A stretch of 64,000 nucleotides of DNA from Phytopythium helicoides (lineage: Eukaryota > Oomycota > Peronosporomycetes > Pythiales > Pythiaceae), in NCBI GenBank assembly GCA_024867545.1, contig JANFNE010000012.1, positions 1,054,001 through 1,118,000 of the forward strand, read 5' to 3'. Numbering within the stretch: position 1 is the stretch's first letter; every line of letters begins with the position of its first letter. Under the pieces are notes generated by a model. It was not told where the DNA came from, did not search any database, and saw nothing but the letters and a program-made list of their open reading frames with translations. This document shows positions 57,363 to 64,000 of this stretch, one piece after another. A program made the translations under genes and the position numbers.

Positions 57363-60300
57363 CTACAATAATCCTGCACCATGCGCGACCTTACCGTTAG
57401 CAGAGGGCGACGATACTGGGGAACAATCGTAGAGTTGTTCGACGAGCGTGGCAGGCTTCATATCCTTCGCTGCAGAAAGACGCATTATACTGCGTAAGGT
57501 TGAGTCCTGATCCGGTTCTGATTTAGCTCCTTCTGTTCCTAGCCCGTTGACTTTGACTGCTGTATTTTTTGTGACTGAAGATGAAGGCGAAATGACAGAA
57601 AGCGATCGCCGGAGTCCATGGCGGCGGTGTTCGGGACTAAGAGTACCGCTACGCTGAACGAATGACATTTCAATGCGTTGTGGAGAAAGTGGAGTAAACC
57701 CTAAAGCGGTCATTGTAGCAGGAGAAATCGATCTCCTGAGATTTGGTGCGGATATTGCAGAAAGTGTCATTTGTCGCTCCACAAGGATCATGAGTTTTTG
57801 TTGAGACTCTGCGAAATTATTGATCTCCTCTTCGATCGTGTTGATTGCTGTCTGAAGCGATGAAGTGCACTCTTCAAGGTTTACTCGTCTTCGACTTGGA
57901 CCTATAGATCCCAAGCTCGAATGACGACGCAATCGTTTTGTAGGACTGCTTTTGAGCATATTCAACGTCCTTTTCGAAATTGCTTGAGGTTGTGATGTTT
58001 CTGAACTCGCGCTCGAATGGTCATTGAACGGACTGAATTGGCTGTCGATAGATCCTGAGGCGAGGTTTTGCTGTTTTGGCAAGCTTGCAGCCAACATGAT
58101 TGGGAGTTGAGCTTTTGAACTCAGCGGATCTCCAGTGCTACCATTGCTTGATGAAGTAGTATGTGATCCGGTAAAGGAGCTGCGCCAGGTAGCCAGCGTT
58201 TTGTCATCACCTTTGAATCTGCAATTATTTGAAAAACCAAACACAATTGAATCGTCAATAACTTCACGATCAATCATGCCCATGAGTACCCTTTCGATTT
58301 CATCGTCCAGCGGTGGCGCATGCGCGACATCTTGCCACGATACCGCTCCTCCGCGAGAGTTAGCTACAATTTCCAGGACTTCAACCCACGAGAGCGGTAG
58401 GGTTTTGTGCTCAATGCTGGACCGCAACATGGCAGAAAGAACCTCTCGGCGATCGTTTGGAAACTGAACAAGAAGTTTCTGGAACGTAGATCGCTGCAAA
58501 ATGCAGATTTCTGCGTATGTCGAGGCTCGAATATTAGCCGGCTGTTCGTAATTTGCAAGCAGGGCCATCTCCCCAAACGCTTCACCTGTACTAAACGTAT
58601 GAATCCGTTCATTTAAATCGATTTCTGTGATTGGCTGCACAACCGCAGACCAAGACGAAGAAATCCGATCCGTTAGCTCGGTCCGATCGAACGTATTGTC
58701 AGAAGCCGACGAATCACCCGACATTGAGTCAGATTTCGAAACCGATGCAGATGGATGATTAGCCGTTCGAGTTGCTCGGTGCTTTTGAAGATGCCGCTTT
58801 CCGATTGTCGGGGACAAGTTTTCTAATGATGACGGAGTAGGTTGACTAGCACTTGCGGTCAGGTCCCTACCCATTTTTACTCTTTCATCTCCTTCTAAAC
58901 TTGGACGGTCAAATAAGAAAATCGCTTGACTGCACTCGCACTTGCCGCGATTGACCATGAACAGCTCACGACGAACTTCACCGCGTCGAACCACGTAGTC
59001 ATCTGGCATATAGACTTGAATAGCAAGGCTTCGAACGATCTGAGCAACAAAGTCTGGTGAGCATGAGCCCCAATAGGGCACCTTAACAATGAGATTCATG
59101 TACTTGAACAAGCCTACTTCGAGCGCAAGCGTTGGGGTCAATTCCTTCATAAAGCTATCAATTTCACCGTCGAGGGAGTCATACCGCTGCCGCAGGTGCC
59201 CATAGTAGTGCTGCACTCGATTCTTGAGCTCTTGAGGCAGCTGCATCTTGTCCATTGTGGCGTGAACAATCTCCATTTTTCGCTGGTAATTTGTCGAGTT
59301 GGCGTTGAAGTCGGAAACAAGCACTGTCACGTTGGCAAAAACGATGGCGACCATGAGAGATCCAAGCAAAACAGCAAAAATTGAGTACGCGTTCTGCTGT
59401 GCAGTAGACGCCACAGGATCACCTTGACCTTGAATCAACAGCATAGCATAGTATACATCCGCAATGTACTGAACCTGAATACCAGACGGAGTCATGAGGC
59501 TATGCTCTCTCGATACGACGCGCCATCCACATGCAATGTAGTGTGCTGTGAGCAGAACTAACAGTATCATTCTTGTGATGCGCATGAGGTGAGCATAGCG
59601 AGAGTAATAAAGCCATGCATACACGGCTCTACCGAGCCTAGCTGCACGGCAAACATTCCACATTCGACCAAACATCTTGGCGGTGCTCACAAATCGTGGG
59701 AACTGGAACAAGCAGTGCACAACTATGCGTTCAATAGCTGTTGATCGACTGCTCGTGGGATTTGAGGAGCCTAAGGCTGTCTCTGCCAGCTCCATCGGAA
59801 GAGAAGACAGGAGATCTGGAACCAACCAAGTACGCAAGTAGTGGAGTGCAATTCGTTTCCTGGAGCACACTAGCTTTCCTGAGACTGGATCAAAGTAGCT
59901 TGTGTTAAGACCTAGAAGCAGATCGGCCATAAAGATAACCTCAATGACCATGTTGACATGGCGCATAGTCTGAATCAAGTCTGAATCCACCAAATCAAAT
60001 ACCCCTGAGGCAAAATATGCTGGAACAAGAGGGATATAGAATATCTGAAAGACAGCGATAAGGCCGAGAGTGATCATTCGCGCACGTGCTACAATTCCTG
60101 TAGGCGGTAGTGGTGACAGCATTCCCCGACCAAGGTGTCGTATCTTTTTCCATAGCGCTTTTCGTAGACGGCGCATGATTCGCCGAACAGAGAAGCGGTG
60201 ATGAGCCCTAGCACCACGCCTTCTTAGCTGCTTTTTTGCTCTTCGTCCCGCTCTACTGTGTGTCCGATGAAACGAGTTTAAGCTTTCATTATTCACTCGA

Positions 60301-61166
60301 GTGGTTGGGATGGTGACATTTGTTTCTGAACCGTGATCCTTCCCGAATGTATCAGTGCGCACAACGGGAACTTCAATATTGCGACTCCTGAAGTTGATGG
60401 GCAAAGAAACTTGATTTTCTGTACAGTTATCTGTGTCGGCCAGTGGCGTTGCTTCAGGCTCCTCACCATCAGCCTCGTTGTCTTGGAATATAGAATGTTT
60501 GTTTATCATTTGTTGACCGCCGACGGCCGCGTTATCATCGCGATGCTCGATCAGATACTCAATGCCACGCATCATGGATGATTGTGTAGGGTGACTTGAG
60601 TGGGCGAAGTCGTGGATGCTGAACTTGCGGAGTTGAAAGTGCTCTAGTAAAAGCTGGTAAGTGGCATCCCGAAGGTCTCGTTGCCTGACCTCTTCAGCCT
60701 GCCGTTTTACTTTGATGGCGTTCTTTGTCGTAAAGCTGCCACGTCGATTTTTTATCTGAAGAGAAGACCAGCTAGCTGATCTTCCAATACGCTCAGGAAA
60801 TGACTGGCCCAACAACAAGCGGTCTAGTGAAGATTGCCGATGCAAGTTAGGTAGCTCTGGTGCTGAGCGGCGCTTTATCTGTGGACGCGTCATCCCCGGC
60901 GGCAACGGAAATCCCAGCGATCGATTGACCGCTGTTGCTGCCTCAGTGATATCCATGATCTTAGAATTGTTTGAACTGTTCGTGAGATCGGAAGCGAGGG
61001 TCATGCTATTTGCTCTAGAATTTCCTTCATGATCTAGAGCAAGAGACTTCCCAGTTTCCCATGACTCCGAGAATCGTCGAAGAGAGCCACTGCCACCGCT
61101 GCTGCTGTTCGCAAATAATCCCTGCTGAGTGATCTCCATTGGATGGTGATCGTTGGTACTGTTCAT
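57363..61166 (-). CDS. Cyclic-nucleotide-gated-like channel 6 (QGQG pore), long form
   Basis: 1267 residues from the ATG at 61166; the frame is open 25 codons further but starts there with GTG. The N-terminus is unusually long (~350 residues, disordered, basic near 305-345). The array motif YQLLLEHFQLRKFS stands at ~170-183, and FSVRRIMRRLRKALWKK at ~325-341. S1 ~360-388, S2 ~405-425, S3 ~445-465, S4-like 'FPRFVSTAKMFGRMWNVCR', S5 ~527-550, pore QGQG at 579-582, S6 ~592-616, C-linker NYQRKMEIVHATMDKMQLP. The CNBD is split by a ~115-residue Ser-rich insert and resumes at GEAFGEMALLANYEQPANIRA. The tail contains a coiled coil and the degenerate end motif ATLVEQLYDCSP, then 17 more residues. Codon use looks less GC-rich than in channels 1 and 2. 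Confidence 0.85.
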   Translation of the reverse strand: MNSTNDHHPMEITQQGLFANSSSGGSGSLRRFSESWETGKSLALDHEGNSRANSMTLASDLTNSSNNSKIMDITEAATAVNRSLGFPLPPGMTRPQIKRRSAPELPNLHRQSSLDRLLLGQSFPERIGRSASWSSLQIKNRRGSFTTKNAIKVKRQAEEVRQRDLRDATYQLLLEHFQLRKFSIHDFAHSSHPTQSSMMRGIEYLIEHRDDNAAVGGQQMINKHSIFQDNEADGEEPEATPLADTDNCTENQVSLPINFRSRNIEVPVVRTDTFGKDHGSETNVTIPTTRVNNESLNSFHRTHSRAGRRAKKQLRRRGARAHHRFSVRRIMRRLRKALWKKIRHLGRGMLSPLPPTGIVARARMITLGLIAVFQIFYIPLVPAYFASGVFDLVDSDLIQTMRHVNMVIEVIFMADLLLGLNTSYFDPVSGKLVCSRKRIALHYLRTWLVPDLLSSLPMELAETALGSSNPTSSRSTAIERIVVHCLFQFPRFVSTAKMFGRMWNVCRAARLGRAVYAWLYYSRYAHLMRITRMILLVLLTAHYIACGWRVVSREHSLMTPSGIQVQYIADVYYAMLLIQGQGDPVASTAQQNAYSIFAVLLGSLMVAIVFANVTVLVSDFNANSTNYQRKMEIVHATMDKMQLPQELKNRVQHYYGHLRQRYDSLDGEIDSFMKELTPTLALEVGLFKYMNLIVKVPYWGSCSPDFVAQIVRSLAIQVYMPDDYVVRRGEVRRELFMVNRGKCECSQAIFLFDRPSLEGDERVKMGRDLTASASQPTPSSLENLSPTIGKRHLQKHRATRTANHPSASVSKSDSMSGDSSASDNTFDRTELTDRISSSWSAVVQPITEIDLNERIHTFSTGEAFGEMALLANYEQPANIRASTYAEICILQRSTFQKLLVQFPNDRREVLSAMLRSSIEHKTLPLSWVEVLEIVANSRGGAVSWQDVAHAPPLDDEIERVLMGMIDREVIDDSIVFGFSNNCRFKGDDKTLATWRSSFTGSHTTSSSNGSTGDPLSSKAQLPIMLAASLPKQQNLASGSIDSQFSPFNDHSSASSETSQPQAISKRTLNMLKSSPTKRLRRHSSLGSIGPSRRRVNLEECTSSLQTAINTIEEEINNFAESQQKLMILVERQMTLSAISAPNLRRSISPATMTALGFTPLSPQRIEMSFVQRSGTLSPEHRRHGLRRSLSVISPSSSVTKNTAVKVNGLGTEGAKSEPDQDSTLRSIMRLSAAKDMKPATLVEQLYDCSPVSSPSANGKVAHGAGLL

Positions 61167-61784
61167 GATGTCCACAAGAGTTCTCTGTTGTGCGATTCGA
61201 AATTGAGGGTTGTCTTTGAAAGGAACTCGGCACCAAGACACGACTATTATAGCGGGAGGTTACAAAATCATTGCGTCCCGAAACAGATCAGTTGGCTTTA
61301 GGACATGAGGGTAGCGAACATTTGGCAGTATTGTTATGATTCAATGCAACATGCTCCGAGACAGCAAATACAAGTGTTTATTATGTTGTCCTACGTTAGG
61401 TCGGACGTGCATCAAGTCACACATAGCACCGCTACACAATTCAGAAGCGTCAAGAGAAGAAATACTGTGCACTGCTACATAATGCAGGAACCCCTAGAAA
61501 AGAAATATTGCGCGAGACGAAAGGAAGAGCAGCACATGAGCTGTTACTGGTAGCCGGGCTCATCGAAACGAGTCGCGGTATTGTCGCTGGCGTTCTTCTT
61601 CAGCCAGTCTTGGCAGCAAAGCACGCTCAGGACGAGTTTCTCTAGCAACTGGAGTTGAATTCCACAACCGGTCGACAAGCGGTCATATCGCTCTCAGAGA
61701 GCACTGCCAAATTCTCAACCATTGACCGTCGTGAGAGCAACAATCGTCCACTACGGACAGATCTTTCAGCGACCACTGTTGTTG
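61167..61784. other. Spacer with coding-like sequence beyond channel 7's stop
   Basis: On the minus strand, immediately after the channel-7 stop, two other frames stay open with protein-like composition (about 61650-61830 'VPRMTTTVVAERSVRSGR', about 61565-61655 'RPERALLPRLAEEERQRQYR'). This may be a displaced tail of channel 7. The half nearest channel 6 shows nothing. Confidence 0.4.
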
Positions 61785-64000
61785 TCATTCTAGGAACAAT
61801 AGGTGGTGGAGAAGGGTGCACAGGCGAGGCTTCATGAGACTGGCATTCCTTGACTTGACGACTTCTGCCGGTGAGTGAGAAGCCACTGCTAGATTGCGTA
61901 GCTTTCGAGTCGATGCTGATGGCACAGACACGGAAGCTGAACGTCTGAGCTGAGGGAGTCTTCTGACTGGATTTGAGCTGGAACTCGAATGCTGAGAGGA
62001 ATGGCGATATGAACCCTCCGATCTTAATGACGAAAAACCGGTAGATCCCCGTCGAGGCATCGGTAGATCTAGTGCTAAAGCAGCTGCCACTGTCGCTGCA
62101 ATTTCAGCAGGGAGTGTCGATGCACTTCGCGCCTTCCGAACGCTAGAATTGACTTGCAAGCCATCACGATGGGAATGAAAGGAACTCCCAACCGATGAAT
62201 CAATGGCTGCGATCAAGCGCTCTTGTGTCCCTGCCAAGCGTTTTAGCTGAGCGGGTAGTTGGCTCATCTGGTCGCACAAAGTGTCAACTGTGTCACGACC
62301 GGTGCTGCGAGAACTGTTGAGTACTGCACTGCTACTATTACTTCTAGCGAGGCTCCCTCGGTTTCGCAGAGGTGGAACAAAATCCATGGGTGATGACTGG
62401 GACGTGTGTGCTTCTTCAGACGAAGGAATGCGGCTACTCGCCGAAGTTCGGTCAGTACCGAGGGTGCAGCTGCTAATGCTTCTGTGAGATGCCAAAGAGT
62501 CATCTCTGTTAGGAAGAAATGCTTTCAGGACTGCCAACCGAGTATCTGCCATGTTGCTTGTCGTGCTCCCATGTCCACTAGACCCACTCCTTTGAGTAGG
62601 AGCAGAACCAGTTGGAAAACGCATTGCCATATCAGGAAAGCCAAAAAGAATCGATCTGTCAACTTCTTCATGGTCAATATGTTCTACCAGAGCTTCAACA
62701 ATCTCATCTGTCGACAAATTCTTTGGATCCATACTGGTGAATGAAACGCCCCGATGTATAGCCACAAGTTCGCACACCTCGGACCACGACAGCGGCAGCT
62801 CGCGCTTTTCGACACTCAGTCGCAACATGTTCATTAAGACTTCTCGGCGGTCGTCTGGAAATTCGACAAGCAATTGCTGGAACACAGTGCGATGAAGAAT
62901 ACACATTTCAACGTAGGTCACAGCTCGCACGCTAGATGGTTGCTCATAATTGACTAGCAGGGCCATTTCTCCAAACGCGTGGCCAGCACTTAGGCGTTGA
63001 GATCCTGGATCAGAAGTATCTGGCTGAACTATCGAGCTGGAGACTCGACGGCCTCCATGAACATATCCACTGTTGCTAGTGTGGCTGTAACTGTAACTGC
63101 CTCGGCGATCACGGATATCTGCACCACTAGTACTTGTAGCGCTATTGTCGGAGTCGTGCGAATCCTCACCGGATGAAGATCCTGACATCGATACTGTTGT
63201 GGACACATGGTACATTGTCCTGGATAATCGACGTCGCTTTTTATCTATTCTCATAGTACGTCTCCGTGAATTGGATCTTCTTGGCCACTGCTGTTGCTGC
63301 CGTTGCTGCTCATGAAGTAACGTTGTGCCAGCTTGATCGGATGGAGAAACTACCGGACTTCGTGGGGGAGTGACAGGCGACCTTTTATTTGAGTTTGTGT
63401 CACTTGTACCACTGGCACTGTCGTATTTGTCACTTGCAGCTTCTGCAACAACAGGAGAGTCATTTACTGGTCGGTCAAACAAAGTGGTTGCACTACAACG
63501 CTCGCACATCCCGCGATTGATCATAAAAAGCTCGCGGCGAACCTCCCCGCGGCGCATCACGTAATCGTCTGGCATGTAAACTTGTACTACAAGATTTCGC
63601 ACCACATGGGCCATAAAATCTGGCGAGCACGAAGTCCAGATTGGAACTGTTGTGATCAAAGCCATGTGCTTGAAGAGTCCGACTTCGAGTGCGAGTGTAG
63701 GTGTCAGCTCCTTAAGAAACTTTTCAATATCACCATCAAGAGAGTCGTATTGATGCCACAAATGTGCGTAATAACGCTGAATGCGATCTTGGAGCTCTTG
63801 CGGAAGCTGCATCTTGTCCATAGTAGCGTGGACTACTTCCATCTTGCGTTGATAGTTTGTCGAATTCGCGTTGAAGTTTGAGACTAGTACCGTGATATTT
63901 GCAAACACAATCGCAACCATCAGCGACCCAAGAAGCACAGCAACAATAGCGTATGCATTTTGCTCCATCGTAGTGTCACGCGGATCTCCTTGACCTTGGA
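61785..64000 (-). CDS. Cyclic-nucleotide-gated-like channel 7 (QGQG pore), 5' part off right edge
   Basis: The window catches the gene from its pore onward: QGQGDPRDTT at the very edge, S6 (AYAIVAVLLGSLMVAIVFAN), C-linker NYQRKMEVVHATMDKMQLP. Then comes a CNBD with a ~170-residue Ser/Arg-rich insert between NRGMC and GHAFGEMALLVNYEQPSSVRA. It is closest to channel 6. The long Ser-rich tail ends 'KPRLCTLLHHLLFLE' without the usual LADxLW motif. Protein-like sequence continues in other frames beyond the stop, so a frameshift near 61800 may have cut off the end. Confidence 0.82.
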   Translation of the reverse strand, partial: QGQGDPRDTTMEQNAYAIVAVLLGSLMVAIVFANITVLVSNFNANSTNYQRKMEVVHATMDKMQLPQELQDRIQRYYAHLWHQYDSLDGDIEKFLKELTPTLALEVGLFKHMALITTVPIWTSCSPDFMAHVVRNLVVQVYMPDDYVMRRGEVRRELFMINRGMCERCSATTLFDRPVNDSPVVAEAASDKYDSASGTSDTNSNKRSPVTPPRSPVVSPSDQAGTTLLHEQQRQQQQWPRRSNSRRRTMRIDKKRRRLSRTMYHVSTTVSMSGSSSGEDSHDSDNSATSTSGADIRDRRGSYSYSHTSNSGYVHGGRRVSSSIVQPDTSDPGSQRLSAGHAFGEMALLVNYEQPSSVRAVTYVEMCILHRTVFQQLLVEFPDDRREVLMNMLRLSVEKRELPLSWSEVCELVAIHRGVSFTSMDPKNLSTDEIVEALVEHIDHEEVDRSILFGFPDMAMRFPTGSAPTQRSGSSGHGSTTSNMADTRLAVLKAFLPNRDDSLASHRSISSCTLGTDRTSASSRIPSSEEAHTSQSSPMDFVPPLRNRGSLARSNSSSAVLNSSRSTGRDTVDTLCDQMSQLPAQLKRLAGTQERLIAAIDSSVGSSFHSHRDGLQVNSSVRKARSASTLPAEIAATVAAALALDLPMPRRGSTGFSSLRSEGSYRHSSQHSSSSSNPVRRLPQLRRSASVSVPSASTRKLRNLAVASHSPAEVVKSRNASLMKPRLCTLLHHLLFLE

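Noticed and set aside
61167..61241. Longer start for channel 6
   Set aside because: Begins with GTG, not a normal eukaryotic initiator; first ATG at 61166.

Overview
The window looks like nuclear DNA of an oomycete (Peronosporales/Pythiales-like). Genes are compact, almost intron-free and on both strands. They have GC-rich coding sequence, short intergenic gaps and eukaryotic-only families (NOP16, TRMT11, TGS1-like, GPATCH8-like, PIF1, FPGS, SWEET). There are no bacterial operons or ribosome-binding sites. The lineage is inferred from gene style and family content, not from a marker gene. I saw no tRNA, rRNA, CRISPR array, transposase or reverse transcriptase.

1-6 kb: the end of a CPA2/Kef-type cation:proton antiporter (runs off the left edge), then an isoprenylcysteine-methylesterase-like alpha/beta hydrolase. 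The hydrolase is flanked by two paralogous small type-I membrane proteins that share an almost invariant C-terminal membrane segment.

8-26 kb: a duplicated three-gene module, SWEET sugar transporter / Gfo-Idh-MocA oxidoreductase / dienelactone hydrolase (DLH). In every complete copy SWEET and oxidoreductase are head-to-head and oxidoreductase and DLH tail-to-tail. Copy 1 (8.1-12.5 kb) is inverted relative to copies 2 (13.7-18.0 kb) and 3 (19.4-23.6 kb). Copies 2 and 3 are an almost exact 4.25-kb direct repeat 5,631 bp apart. The oxidoreductase of copy 2 is broken by one extra base. A fourth DLH (25.5 kb) sits beside the 3' remnant of a fourth SWEET. The set suggests sugar uptake, oxidation and (lacto)ester hydrolysis; the pathway is inferred. 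Palindromes with TGACG half-sites lie about 160-200 bp upstream of several DLH and oxidoreductase copies.

26-38 kb: a secreted PAN/Apple-CAP protein, folylpolyglutamate synthase and NOP16 (divergent pair), a large unidentified nuclear-looking protein, and a PIF1-family helicase.

38-64 kb: an array of six cyclic-nucleotide-gated-like channel genes plus one gutted relic, interrupted by TRMT11, a GPATCH8-like gene and a TGS1-like methyltransferase. The channels have S1-S6, pore, C-linker and CNBD. Their pore signatures are unusual (HGQG, QGQG or CTFGH in place of GYG/GFG), and their cyclic-nucleotide cassettes depart from consensus. Short N- and C-terminal motifs are shared across the array. 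There are signs of gene conversion, frameshift and internal deletion, so the array appears to be evolving quickly.
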